64,000 nucleotides of DNA from Heterostelium album PN500 (GCF_000004825.1 NW_008805097.1:310001-374000); one strand, 5' to 3'. Shown: positions 9,413 to 21,168, counted from the stretch's first letter. Notes: a model not told the origin generated them from the letters alone. Program-made: numbers and translations.

Positions 9413-12100
9413 TTAGACTGCGGGTTGGTATCTTTGACTTGGCGAGATTTGACCACCTCCATTGTTGTTGTTGGCACCATTGGGAGGACTGTTACTCCAT
9501 GGCTGGTTGTTAAATGGCTTCATACCGGTGATTTGGTTCATGTTGGAGAGGAGATCTTGGTTATTGATGCTTGGCACTTGGAAGTTGGTTGGTGGCAAGC
9601 TAAAGTTGTTTGGGTCAAAGTTACCACCGCCACCACCGATATTGTTTGGCATCATACTCGAGTTGTTCATCATTGGACCACCGACCATGTTGTTCATCTT
9701 ACCCATTGATGGACCCGATGGAACACCGCCGCCGCCACCACCCATCGAATTCATATTGTTCATGTTCATCATTGGACCACCCATGTTGTTCATGTTCATA
9801 TTCATATTGTTCATCATACCCAAATCATTACCGAAACCAACACCACCGGCACCACCCATTGAATTCATATTATTCATACTATTCATATTCATGTTCATAT
9901 TATTCATATTATAACCACCTATAGTTAAACAACAATAAAATAAACAAAAACATTAGTAAAGATTAATATAAAGATTATAATCATCATTATTTTGCTTTAA
10001 ACAACATACCATCATTAAAGCTATTCATATTCATTATTTGAAAAGTTATTCATGTTGTTGTTATTATAATTCATATTGCTCATATTTTGTTGTCGTTGTT
10101 GTTGCATGTGTTTATTATTATTATTGTTGTTGCTATTGTTATTATTGTTATTGTTGTTATTTCTTCTCTTGTAATCTGGATTACGATCGTTTTGATAGTT
10201 ACTTCTCATTGCACCACCTCTATTGTTGTTATAGTTGTTACCACCTCTGTTTTGCATTTGCATTTGTTTCTCTCTTCTAAACTCAGAGGCATCGATAATG
10301 GCTGGTTGTTCCTTTGGTGCCCAGTGAGCCAAGTCCAATTGTTGTCCCGACAATTGTAATCCTTGACCACCCTTTAAAGCTTTTTCACATGCTCTTGTAT
10401 CATAAAATTCAACAAGACTTTGATTGATAATTATATATATTAATAATTTTGTTAACTTTACTATTATAATTATGATTTTATACATACTGTTGATCATTCT
10501 TGTAATTAGTGACATCTCTAACATCACCATAGGTTGAGAAGAATGTTCTAAGCTCACCAGCAGGCATATTGTTATTTCTCACCAATATGAAACCAGAATT
10601 TGCACTCTCACCGTTGGCATCTTCTTTTGGAATCGAAAAATGAATACTTATCTAATAGTTTTATAATCGTAATAGTGTGGGTTAATATATATTAAACAAA
10701 AAAACAACAATTCAAAATATAAACTACTTACAGTTCTTCCACCCATATTAAAACCTTGAAGCTCATTCTTTGCTTTCTCAGCATCTCTTAAATCAAACTG
10801 TTGTTTTTTTTTAAATAAATAAAAAAAAGTAATTAGATTATATTCATTTATTATTATTATTATTTAAATTAATAATATCAATCAAAATTAACTTACATAG
10901 GTAATAAAAGCAATACCACGATTCTCAATTACAGAAAAGTTCTTACGAATATCACCAGATTTAGCGAAAAGTGAAATGACATCGTCTTCCTTGACTACAT
11001 AGGCAATGTTACGAACGAAAAGAGTTCTACCTGGTTTTTCTTTTTCTCCAATGACTTTGCCTGAGACATCAATTTATCATTATTTATATCATATAAATCA
11101 AATGAAATGAAATTGGTGAATCAAGTGGAATCAAAAAAAAAAAAAAAAATATGATTTGTTAATCATAATTATATAGATATAGATAAGATATATAGTTGTT
11201 GTTAATATTAATATAAATATAAATAATAATAGATAATAATAAAAAAAAGAAAAATTGTTACAAAGTTTGTATACAATCATGTTAGCATTAAATATTCTTA
11301 GATCTTAATTATTATTTTAAAATAGGGTAGTAAAGGAAGGAATATATATATAAATAAACAATCAATCAATTGATAAAGTAGGATATATAATTATAATTAA
11401 AGCTAGCTTTTTTTTTTGTTTTGCTTTTCTCACTTTTACACATACCATTGGTATCCTTAATCAAAATTGGAGTATCATCATTTCGATTATTATTATTTCT
11501 TCTATTGTTGTTGTTATTGTTACCACCGTTGTTGTTGTTGTAATTATTATTGTTATAGTTATTGTTATTATAATTATTATTTCTATTGTTATTCATATTT
11601 TGCATCTGATTATTATTATTATTCATATTCATATTCATGTTGAAGTTAGAATTACCACCACCCATTGGGAATCCTCCTCCTCCTCCATTCATCATATTAT
11701 TGTTATTGTTGTTGTTATTTGGTAAACCATTATTATTATTATTGTTATTCTTAAAATTATTGGAATTACCCATCATATTTGGTATGTTTCCCATCATGTT
11801 TGGCATATTGCCACTCATCATGTTGGGTGGACCACCACTCATACCGTTATTGGTATTATTATTATTATTTCCTCCTCTCATATTCATAAAATTATTGTTG
11901 TTATTGAGGTTACTATTGTTATTGATATTGTTGTTGTTATTATTACTATTATTTTTACTGATACTATTGATCAAATTATCGAAATCGTTATTGTTGATAA
12001 GATTACTAGACTCAGTATCGTTGTTACCTGGTACCGATTGCCAGTTGTTATTATTCTCAGGACTTAATACGAGACTATTACTTGCTATGTTTTGTATCAT
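9413..12100 (-). CDS. Mei2-like protein with two RRM domains (frameshifted)
   Basis: Six exons on the minus strand: 12100-11446, 11060-10897, 10797-10732, 10651-10488, 10417-10010 and 9918-9413. Exon 1 encodes an Asn/Gly/Met-rich leader of about 218 residues. RRM1 follows (RNP core around TLFVRNIAYVV and GIAFITYFDLRDAEKA), then the linker ISIHFSIPKED, then RRM2 (FILVRNNNMPAGELRTFF to HLVEFYDTRACEKAL). This RRM1-linker-RRM2 arrangement closely matches Mei2-like RNA-binding proteins, which act in RNA regulation and, in yeast, meiosis. The hallmark third RRM of that family is absent. The remainder is Asn-rich, then Met/Asn/Gly-rich. One problem: RRM2's frame meets a stop at 10021-10023, whereas the splice into exon 6 requires another frame, so a one-base indel near 10030-10050 is likely. 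If the stop is real, the protein ends after about 480 residues. Confidence 0.8.
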
Positions 12101-13628
12101 TTATATAAATATTATATATTATATTATCAAACTTAACTAAAAGAAAAAATACAAAAAACTAAACTAAACTAAAGGAAGATAGAGAAACGTAGAATTTTGA
12201 ATCTATGAAGAAGAATTTGAATTGATTATATTTGAATTGAATGTATGTAGATTTAAACCTTAATAAGAAAAGAAAAAAGTGAAAAAAAAAAGTAATAAAT
12301 AATAATATAAATTTTATATTCTTAAAATATTCCTTTTTTTCTTTTCTCTTTTTTTTTGTGTCAACGAAACTAACTAAAATAGAATAGATATAAAAAAATT
12401 GTTATAATAAAATATATTTCTTAGACCTTTTGGAAGAAAAGAATTATAATGTTTCTAGCTAATAAAGATTAATAAGATAACTGGTTGTTGCAACGACTTT
12501 GAGTTTTTTTTTTTTTTTGTTTTTTTTAATGTGACTAAAAAAAAATTTCAAAAAAAAATAAATAATAAAAATCAAAATTAAATAAAATATTTTACGAAAA
12601 TCCAAAAAAAATTGCTTGTTTTTTTTTTATTTTTAATCTGCCAAAAAAACCATTACACCCCAAAAAACGTTATGAAATAAAAAAAAATGATAATTTAAAT
12701 ATTTGCTATTTATTATCATTCTATCTAGATGTGTGAACAGATTTTGATAATGTTTTGTTTTTTATCTATTTAAAGTTGGAGAATGAATGGATAAAATAGT
12801 GAGTGTGGAATTAAAAATGAGTGAATTCACATTTATTGAATCTTGACATCATAGATTAAATTCAGGTGGTTTCCAACTATTCTGCTGAATGATAAATAAT
12901 ATTATTGATATGAACAATAATTCTTTTTGGTTTTAAATTTAACAAAAAATAAAAACAATTCAATTTGAGTCAAACTATTGAAGTCAATTATTTCTTTGGT
13001 CTACAAATTTAAATAATTAAATCGATTTATAAAAAATATTTATTTTTATTTATTTTTTTTTCTTTCAAGGTTTTTTGTCTTTTTATATGAAAAGTGATGT
13101 CTAAGATGACTTTGGTAAACTTTTGCCTCCAGAAATATCGATTAATAAATAATATTCATTTAAAATGATTTAATTGAATTGGTTTGGCATGAATATCTTT
13201 ATTATTTTTCTTAACCAACTATTGATGATTGGTTATTTTTTTTTGTAAACACAAAATAATTTAATTATTATTATTGTCATAAGACAAAATTAATAAAAAC
13301 ACACCAAAATATGAAAAATGATTTTTTATTTTCATCAACCCATTTTTATTCAATGAAATCAATAAGAAGTTGGGTAAGAGGATGGGTGGGAAGTTGAGTT
13401 TTTTTTTTTTGTTTTTGTTTTTTGATTTATTAAATTCAGGTGTTTTTTTTGCTGAAAAAAATATTTATATCTCTTCAATCAATTTTAAAATATTTTCTTT
13501 TTATTTCTTTTTAAAAACCCAAAACCAAATAATAATAATTATTTATTTGTTGTATTAACATTCTGTATATTTAAAATTTATATATATATTTTTTCTTTGA
13601 AAAAGACAAAACAATCGCTTTATCTAAA
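12101..13628. other. Intergenic, divergent promoter region
   Basis: About 1.5 kb separating the Mei2-like gene (minus) from the repeat protein (plus). It is rich in A and T tracts (for example near 12505-12530 and 13400). No coding or RNA signal was seen. Confidence 0.5.
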
Positions 13629-14192
13629 ATGAGACGTACATTAGCAGGTCCACAATCTTCAACCTCTGAATATAAGCCAAAGTTAGACCCAGGAAAGGCT
13701 GCTCCATCTTCACCATCAGTCACCTCTGAGGGTTACCGTCGTCCAGGAACAGCTGCTTCCGGTCCACAATCTTCAACTTCCACTTATACCGCCACTACCG
13801 ATATCGGTAAGTCCGCCCCATCCGGTTCAACCAACGACACTTTCCGTCGTGTTGGAAGTGCTTCAGGTCCACAATCTTCAACCTCCACATACACCCCAAC
13901 CACCGATATCGGTAAGCAAGCTCCATCCGGTGGTGGTAACGACAACTTCCGTCGTACTGGTGCCGCTTCTGGTCCACAAAGTAGCCAAGCTGAATATACC
14001 CCAACTACCGATATCGGTAAGCAAGCTCCATCCGGTGGTGGTAACGACAACTTCCGTCGTACTGGTGCCGCCTCTGGACCACAAAGCAGTCACGCTGAAT
14101 ACAACCCAACTCTTGACCCAGCCAACAATCTCCCAGTTTCAGGTGGAGGTGGTAACGATTACTTCAGTCACCACAACGACGAACAACAATAA
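13629..14192 (+). CDS. Repeat protein with five SGPQSS...DIGK units
   Basis: A single exon of 187 residues. After a short MRRTLA leader the protein is five tandem units of about 35 residues, each with GPQSS, then a Tyr-x-(P/A)-T-x-D-(I/P)-G-K core, a Pro-Ser-Gly-Gly spacer and an F/Y-R-R-x-G end. Unit starts at the GPQ codon are 13647, 13761, 13866, 13971 and 14076, so four of the units are spaced at exactly 105 bp or nearly so. No signal peptide or membrane segment; the composition predicts a disordered protein. Codons prefer C and GGT/CGT/AAG endings far more than the neighbours, as in dictyostelid genes with very high expression. The function is unknown; a cytoplasmic structural or stress role is only a guess. 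Confidence 0.8.
   Translation: MRRTLAGPQSSTSEYKPKLDPGKAAPSSPSVTSEGYRRPGTAASGPQSSTSTYTATTDIGKSAPSGSTNDTFRRVGSASGPQSSTSTYTPTTDIGKQAPSGGGNDNFRRTGAASGPQSSQAEYTPTTDIGKQAPSGGGNDNFRRTGAASGPQSSHAEYNPTLDPANNLPVSGGGGNDYFSHHNDEQQ
13647..14180 (+). repeat. Tandem 105-bp coding repeats
   Basis: Five in-frame units beginning at 13647, 13761, 13866, 13971 and 14076. The first is 114 bp; the next three are exactly 105 bp. Units 3 and 4 are nearly identical over the DIGKQAPSGGGNDNFRRTGA part, pointing to recent duplication or conversion. Confidence 0.85.
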
Positions 14193-15437
14193 ATATTCAT
14201 TTTTTAAAGATGAATAAGTAAAAATAAAATAAATAATAGGAATTATAACAAAAATATGAGTTAGAACACTGGTGTATTGAATTGTTTTAAATGTTATGTT
14301 GGACATTAAAGACTAGAAATCAACAAGTTATAGATCAAGTATACAACTCAAATCAGTTGCAGTTCATGAATACGGAGTGTAGATGATTGATTTCACCTCC
14401 AAAGTTGATATATCACAAATGATCATATGGACTTTACTACCTACATAAAAACAAATAAATCATGTTAAAACAAAGAAATGATTCCATTTCATTGCTCAAA
14501 GAAATAAACAAAATTGAATGATAACTTTGATGTCGTATTGTTAGGAGTGTGAGAAGAATCAAAAATTTTGGTTATTTTTAATATTCTTTCACTGTTGCGA
14601 CGAATAGTGGAGGTCATATGATCTATTCAAACTTTTTCAAAATCTTAATATCATTGTTTAACAAAGAATGATAGTGAAAACAAATAAACTCCGAAAATAA
14701 TATATTCATAATGTTGGTTCGGCTTGTCATAATTTTACTTTGATAAATAAATTGTCAACTGTTATGTTGTCTGCAGCTTTTCTGTAACACTTAGTTGTGT
14801 GCCATCATTCAAATCAAAACGCTATTACAAAAAATTTTAAAATTTTAAAAAAAATATCTCAAATTGTGTTTTTTGCAAAAACCAAAAAAAACATCACATC
14901 AACTGAAAATGGTTGAATGGATTCTAAAAAGACCCAAAAAACACACACAGATACCTGAAAAAAAAAAAAAACAAAAATTTAAAATAATTTTATTTTGATC
15001 ACATTATTTTTTTTTGTTTAATGATTTCTTCCATTATTATTGAGACCATTAAATCAATCACAAACACCCACTACCACCACCTCCTAACCTTTCCTTTTAT
15101 TACTACTTTATGATATTTAAGTTGAGGATTAGAGTGAGAGACACACAGTCACATTAACAATATTAAAAAAAAACAACAACAAAATCAATCATTGCATCAA
15201 AACAAAGCTTTAATCTAAAAATATAATATTTATTTATTTAATTGTATTTTTATATATTATAAAATCTATATTTTTTTTATTATATAAAACGAAAAAACAA
15301 AAAAATTCAAAAAATCTAAATCAATCTAAAGATTTATCAGTCAATCAAAGTAAAGTCAAACAAACTAAATCAAATTCTATTCAAGGTCAAATTCAATATT
15401 ATATAATCAAAAGTTAATAATTAGAAGTTGTAGAAAA
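14193..15437. other. Intergenic with one coding-like patch
   Basis: About 1.2 kb. On the minus strand 14440-14364 follows an acceptor-like TGTAG and reads SKVHMIICDISTLEVKSIIY then a few residues to a stop. A second minus patch, about 14620-14480, starts with ATG and reads MTSTIRRNSERILKITKIFD. I could not join them, so a decayed gene is possible. The rest is AT-rich leader for the kinase gene. Confidence 0.35.
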
Positions 15438-17176
15438 TGATTTCAGTAGAAGATGTAAGCAAAACTATTTTTGATTTATTTGTACTTGTTCAAAGAAGAA
15501 AAAGGAGAAAAAAAGGGATTTTTTTTAATTTGTAAAAATGATTATAATTAACACAAACAATAATAATAATTTACTTATAGGTAAATTCAGATCAATGGAA
15601 TAAACCAGATAAAGAAGGAGAGCTAAAGAAACAAGGACATATCGTAAAGAATTGGAAGAAAAGATGGTTTAGAATTCAAAAGGATATGTTGTTTTACTTT
15701 AAGGAGCAATCGGACCAACGTCCCATCGGTGTTGTTCCATTGAGAATGTGTCGTGTATCGGTCAACTCTTCGATCGGTAAGCAATACTGTTTCGAGTTGG
15801 TTTCACCAAGAATCGACAAAACCTTTTACATACAAGCGACCTCACAGGACGAAATGAACCAATGGATCAAAGCAGTCGAAAAGGGTTCGGAATACTCTAC
15901 AGTTGGAACACCATTCAATTTGAAACATATAGTACATGTTGATTTTAATTCTGCAACTGGTTTCTCTGTAATTATCATTATCTTCATCATCGTCAACATT
16001 ATTTGTCAACCATATTAATAATATTCAAAAATATAATAATAATATATTTATAGGGATTACCAAAAGAATGGGAAGTCATTTTGAAATCAAATAATGTATC
16101 AAAAGATGAAGTTTTGGATAAACCAAATGAATGGTTGAGCGTATTGGAATTCCAAGCAGGTAGAACAACTGAAAAGACTGCAAGCGGTACAGTTTCACCA
16201 TTACCAGATGAATCAAATCAAACTTTAAGTAAGTTATTATTATTTTTCGAAAACAAAAAACATAGACTGGAAAATTAATTTTATCTTTTTTAATAATTTA
16301 TTATTATTATTAGGTGATTTGGTCAGTAAAGAGGATCCAACAAAGATTTATAAGAATATGACAAAGATTGGAGAGGGTGCAGCAGGTGAAGTATTTGTTG
16401 CAACATCATCAAAGAATAATAAGCGTGTCGCTATCAAAAAGATTGAGATCAACAATGAGAATGCCAAGTTGTTAGTTACAGAGATTGCCATTATGAAGAC
16501 ATCGCAACACGACAACATTGTAAATTATATGGACAGTTATATTCTTAATGACCGTGAGCTCTGGGTAGCCATGGAGTTTATGGGTGGTGGTTGTCTCACC
16601 GATATTCTCGAGGCGTTCGATCACGTCAAGATGACAGAGCCACAGATTGCCTACGTCGTTCGTGAAACTCTTAAATCACTCCAATACATTCACAGTCTGC
16701 ATCGTATACACCGTGACATCAAGTCGGACAACATCCTGCTTGGTTCGGAGGGATCGGTAAAGATTGCTGATTTCGGATATGCCGCACAGCTCACCCAGAA
16801 ACAACAGAAGCGAAACACCGTCGTTGGAACACCCTACTGGATGGCACCAGAACTTATTCGTGGTCACGACTACGGTGTCAAAGTTGACATCTGGAGTCTT
16901 GGTATCATGATGATGGAGATGGCCGAGGGTGAGCCACCCTACATGGATTTCCCACCACTCAGAGCACTCTTTTTAATCACAACCAAAGGTATTCCACCAC
17001 TCAAGGAGCAATCCAAGTGGAGCAAAGACTTCCTCGATTTCTTTGCCAAGTGTCTCGATATCAATGTACAAACTAGACCGGATGCATCCGCACTCCTCAG
17101 ACATCCATTCATGGATAAAGCTTGTGACGGATCTCAATTTAAACCATTAATTCAATTATCAAGAGAGTCCTCATAA
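15438..17176 (+). CDS. pakC: p21-activated kinase with PH and CRIB domains
   Basis: Four exons (15438-15455, 15581-15967, 16054-16228, 16314-17176) join in frame to 480 residues. A PH domain spans about residues 10-112 (KEGELKKQGHIVKNWKKRWF). A CRIB motif follows at about 118-145 (STVGTPFNLKHIVHVDF, then TGFSGLPKEW across a splice). The Ser/Thr kinase domain fills about 205-470 with the Gly loop GEGAAGEVF, VAIKK, HRDIKSDN, DFG in ADFGYAAQ, and GTPYWMAPE. PAKs are Rac effectors: GTP-bound Rac binds the CRIB motif and releases the kinase, which controls myosin and actin at the leading edge. The PH domain should recruit it to phosphoinositides. The PH-CRIB-kinase order and the length fit Dictyostelium PakC. 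Exon 1 encodes only six residues, so the start depends on that intron being real. Confidence 0.92.
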
Positions 17177-17453
17177 AGAAAAACAAAAAAGTAAAAAAAA
17201 GAAATTCAAAATAACAAATATTTTTAACTATATATATATTTATAACATTAACAAATTAAAATCAAAATAAAAAAAGTTTTAAAAAATAATCAAACATTTT
17301 GTTTAGGAATATTTAGAAAATATAATTGATTCAAGAAAATAACAGTTATTCAATTTAAATAATAAATTCCATCTAGATAACTATTTATAATTGTATCTAA
17401 ACATAAACAAAGTTTTTTATTTTATAAAATCATACAATTTGGATAGGTTTATT

Positions 17454-17648
17454 TTATCTTGGATGCTTTAAGTATTCGTAATCTTCTTTATTCTTATTCA
17501 TTCTGGAAATTGCTTCATTATAGGATAGTGGTCCGACACAAGGTCCAGTTGGTACGCTATTTGCAGAAGGTTGGGGTCCTGCTTTCATTTGAGCATCTAA
17601 TTTTGCTGCCAAATCTTGTTGTTGTTTTAGAAGAGCATCTGTATCCAT
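17454..17648 (-). CDS. Small protein, leaderless paralogue of 18255-18536
   Basis: 64 residues from ATG at 17648. It shares the blocks D-(T/P)-D-A-x-LKQQQ, L-x-x-KLDAQ and PLSYNE-x-I-x-R-MNK with the gene about 600 bp upstream on the same strand, so the two are tandem duplicates. This copy has no signal peptide. An acceptor-like TTAATAG lies just before the start, leaving room for an upstream exon, but no leader-like exon was found in the next 300 bp. It may be a cytosolic version or a copy that lost its first exon. The function is unknown. Confidence 0.6.
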   Translation of the reverse strand: MDTDALLKQQQDLAAKLDAQMKAGPQPSANSVPTGPCVGPLSYNEAISRMNKNKEDYEYLKHPR

Positions 17649-18254
17649 ATTTTGATTTCCTATTAATAAATAGTTTATTTCTTTTCTTTGTTTTTATATA
17701 AATATTTATAAATAATTTTAATTTTCTATTTATTTGATTATCTCTAATATTAAAAATAAAAAAATTGTAGTGAGTTTAAAAATGAACAATTGAAAAAGAA
17801 TTTATTATTTTCAAAAAAGTAGTAAACAAATAAATGATTGATCCTATTTAAAATCAGGTGTTATTGTATCAGTTATAATTTAAATTTGGTAACACAATTT
17901 ATTGATTTTCAAATGAATGTGACATGTGAGATGAACAATTTGTTTTTATATTTTTATTTTCAATCTATTGGTGTGATCATTGGTGAAGTGTGGTTTAGTA
18001 AGGGTAGAGAGGTTTAGAATCATATTAAACTTATAAAAAACATCTTCACACTTATATTTGTTTTTTTACAAAATTCATAATAATAGATACAACAACCATA
18101 TAAAGTGACAGGATATCGATCAATTTTAGTTTTGAAAATCAGTTAAATACAATTTAGTGATCAAGTGGAAGTAATTTATTATATTCTTGAGAGCAGTTTA
18201 AAATTTTTTTATTTGTTTTACAGAAGTTGTGTTTGAAAATTACTTTTTTAAAAA
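17649..18254. other. Intergenic between tandem paralogues
   Basis: About 600 bp, AT-rich. It was searched on the minus strand for a signal-peptide exon that could belong to 17454-17648; none was seen. Confidence 0.5.
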
Positions 18255-18536
18255 TTATCTTATATTCTTTAGGATTTCTTCCCTTTGTTTATTCATTCTC
18301 TCTATGATTTCATTATAGGATAAAGGCCTAGTATTGCCTCCAGTTGGTAGTCCTGAATTGAGTCCAGTAGGTGTACTCAGTGAATAAAGTTTTTGGAGTT
18401 CATCCTTCAGTTGGGCATCCAGTTTTTCGACCAAATTTTGTTGTTGTTTTAAAAAAGCATCAGGATCCACTTCGTTCGATGTCACAAAAGACCATGATAT
18501 CAAAAGTAAAGTAATAAGTAGTAATATGCTTTTCAT
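18255..18536 (-). CDS. Small secreted protein
   Basis: 93 residues from ATG at 18536. The N-terminus is a clear signal peptide (MKSILLLITLLLISWSFVTS, likely cut before NEVDPD). The mature part is about 73 residues, without Cys: a Gln/Lys/Leu-rich helix (DAFLKQQQNLVEKLDAQL), a Gly/Thr/Pro loop, then PLSYNEIIERMNKQREEIL, another helix. It is paralogous to 17454-17648. Probably an exported helical peptide of dictyostelids; no known family was recognised. Confidence 0.7.
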   Translation of the reverse strand: MKSILLLITLLLISWSFVTSNEVDPDAFLKQQQNLVEKLDAQLKDELQKLYSLSTPTGLNSGLPTGGNTRPLSYNEIIERMNKQREEILKNIR

Positions 18537-19822
18537 TTCTTAAATTTTATTATTTATTATTAAAATATTTTTATATACTTATTGAATGTAGTAATTTTTA
18601 AATTTAAATAGCAATACCAAAAAATAAATATGTTTATTTATATCTTTATCTTCCCTAAATTCAAAAAAATATTAAAAGTAAATTAAAATTGATCTATTTT
18701 GAATTTATTAAACAATTCTGTGATCGGTCCTTTTTAGTCAATAATTGTTGTTTGGTTTCAGTTTTCTATACATCTTCATTTAAAGGAGAGGAGATAGAAT
18801 GATAAAAAAAATTAGGAAAAGGGTGTGGATTGTAGGGGGTTGTATGGGTAAGGAACTCGATCGAGCTACTGAATATTCTTTGTGTCTTTTGAAAGAAAAA
18901 TAAAAATAGAATTGGTTTTTAGATGTTTAAAAGAAATTCTTGAAAAAGGAGGCAAAAAAATAGATATATTTTGTCAAGTGGTTTATGAAAAAAAAAAATA
19001 AGTATAAAATAAAAATAATAAATTTTATGGGGGAATCATATTAATTCTATTTATAAATTCTTAAGTGTAAGTGTGTTTTTTTCAATGTTCAAAGAATAAT
19101 ATTATGAGGGATAACTTTCTTGGAGGAACTGATAATCATTGTCAACCTGATTTGTAATATATGAATTGACACTCTTCAATCATATCCTCAATCATTATGT
19201 TTTTCAAATAAATTCAATTGTTTAGAAATAATATTATTTGTCTTAAAATGTGCAAGACTAACTGTTTGCAAAAATAATATTTTCATACCGAATGAAAAAT
19301 CATTTGATTTTTATTTTTTTTTGCTGGCCGAAAAAAAAGGAAATTTTTTTGATTTTTAGAAAGATTTTTGCAAACAATTTTGATTAACTTTTTTTTTTAA
19401 TCTTAATTTTGATTTTTTTTTTTTAATGTGTTGACCAGAGAATAACGATAACAATTGTCTTGTAAGACAAAAAAAAAGTTAAATATATTATATTTATTTA
19501 TTTAATCTATTAACAAACAGGGTGACCACTAAATACAAAACAACCACCAGAAAAAGACAGATAAAATTGTTTTTTAAGATTTAATATCTTTTTTTCAAAA
19601 TACAACTTTAAAAATTAAATAATAATTAATATATATCATTATTATAAGTATATATATAGAATTGTTATTGTAGTCATTACAAAATAGTATTATTTATATA
19701 TTATTATCACTATTATTCTATATTTAGTTTTCTAAAAACAATAAATCATTGATAAATATATTATATAGTTAGGTTAGTCAGTTTTTTTTTAATTTCATTT
19801 GCACACAACTAGAAAAACAAAA
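18537..19822. other. Intergenic, divergent promoter region
   Basis: About 1.3 kb between a minus and a plus gene, with long A and T tracts around 19310-19430. No gene, RNA or clear repeat was recognised. Confidence 0.5.
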
Positions 19823-21168
19823 ATGATATTTTATAAGTTATCTTTGATAGCTTTATTTGGATTGTTTATGATTTCGATGAGTGGTAGTGGTGGTGGAGTT
19901 GTCAGTGCTACCAATACAGCCAATTGTACAAATGTCAACGGTGATATGTTTTTCAATCGTTGTTTCATGAATGACGAGAGTGTGTTGCCTCTGATGGCAA
20001 GTTTCATCATGCAGTTTGTCAATCCAAGAACTGTAGCAATCACTACATCGTCGTTGTTGTTTATCTTGCCTGCGATGCTGTTAGTCGGAGCGACACCATC
20101 GATCTACCCAACTCTCAAGAACAAGTTCCTCTCACTGCGTATCGCAACCGTTCACATGTTGCATCGTGCATCCTACCCATTGGTATTGGGTGTCGGTCTG
20201 TACGCAATCTTCAGACAACGTCGTCCATGTTTCTGTAACGGTGCTCACATCGGAAGTTACTACGGTATGCCAAGTGGTGATGCAATGGCCGGTGGTATCT
20301 TGGCTGCATTCCTCATTGATAAAGCACCATTCTATCCAATTTTGTAAGTTATTTTAATCAATATTATTATAGATTATTATTTACTAATAATTAAATATAA
20401 TCTTTTTAGTGCAAGAATTTCAGGTATTCTTTTAATGATTTGTGTTTGTTTTGAAAGAACCATTCTCGGATATCACTCTGTTGGACAGGTTATGACTGGT
20501 ACAACCATTGGATTCTTCTTACATTTCTATTCTACACGTGTTCCACAATGGGTTTTGGTATTCGATATCTTTGCCCAATGGGTATTATCTGCTGTCGCCA
20601 TCTTGGTTGACCCAGATTTAGTATATGCATCAAACGATCCAAGTATGTAAAAAATTTATTATTATTATTATTAGAGATTGGTGGATCATTATTGACATTT
20701 GATCTTTTTTAAATTTTAGATAATTTGTTTGTTTGGTTCATTTGGGGAGTTTCATTCCAATTTTTAGTTTTACTCTATCTCTTTAGAATTGGAAAGACTC
20801 CATTCGCCGGATGGAAGATATTAAAGAGAAGTTACAATTCAATGTCAAATCCAGATCTTAATATCCAATCTGAAGAGGACGATCAATTATTATTATTCTC
20901 AATCAAACCAGTATGTTATATATTATAAAGAGTTATTATTTCTGTTTGTTTACTTACCAATCAATTAATTAATAATAATTTATAGACAAGCGATGATAAT
21001 GAATCACAAGAAAGATTAGCAGCAAGAATGAAAATGGATTCCGATATTATTTTCACAGTATTTGCTTATGTCGTTTTCTTTGCCGTCAATTTCCTATCGT
21101 TCTGTTTCCAACGTTGGAATTGGGGTGTCAAATATTCAAACAGTGCATCTGGTGGAACACATATGTAA
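19823..21168 (+). CDS. PAP2-superfamily membrane phosphatase
   Basis: Four exons (19823-20343, 20410-20642, 20720-20910, 20986-21168) join in frame to 375 residues. The ATG at 19823 is the first true start. A hydrophobic leader (MIFYKLSLIALFGLFMISMS) is followed by several membrane spans. The PAP2 motifs are present but altered: RP in IFRQRRPC without the usual Lys seven residues before, PSGD in GMPSGDAMAGG instead of PSGH, and R-x5-H in ERTILGYHSVGQ, keeping the nucleophilic His but with Gln in place of Asp. The last form is like that of dolichyl-diphosphate phosphatases. Enzymes of this group remove phosphate from lipid phosphates at ER or Golgi membranes. A cytosolic loop (about residues 280-325) is acidic and the last span lies near the C-terminus. 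Activity is uncertain because of the missing motif-2 His. Confidence 0.75.

Noticed and set aside
9462-9914. Pro/Phe/Ile-rich plus-strand frames opposite the Mei2-like gene
   Set aside because: They are complements of the Asn/Met/Gly-rich coding exon; the minus strand has introns and the RRM context.
10038-10359. Tyr/Cys-rich plus-strand frames
   Set aside because: Complement of the Asn-rich part of the same gene.
11637-12140. Leu-rich plus-strand frame of 167 codons
   Set aside because: Complement of Asn codons in exon 1 of the Mei2-like gene.
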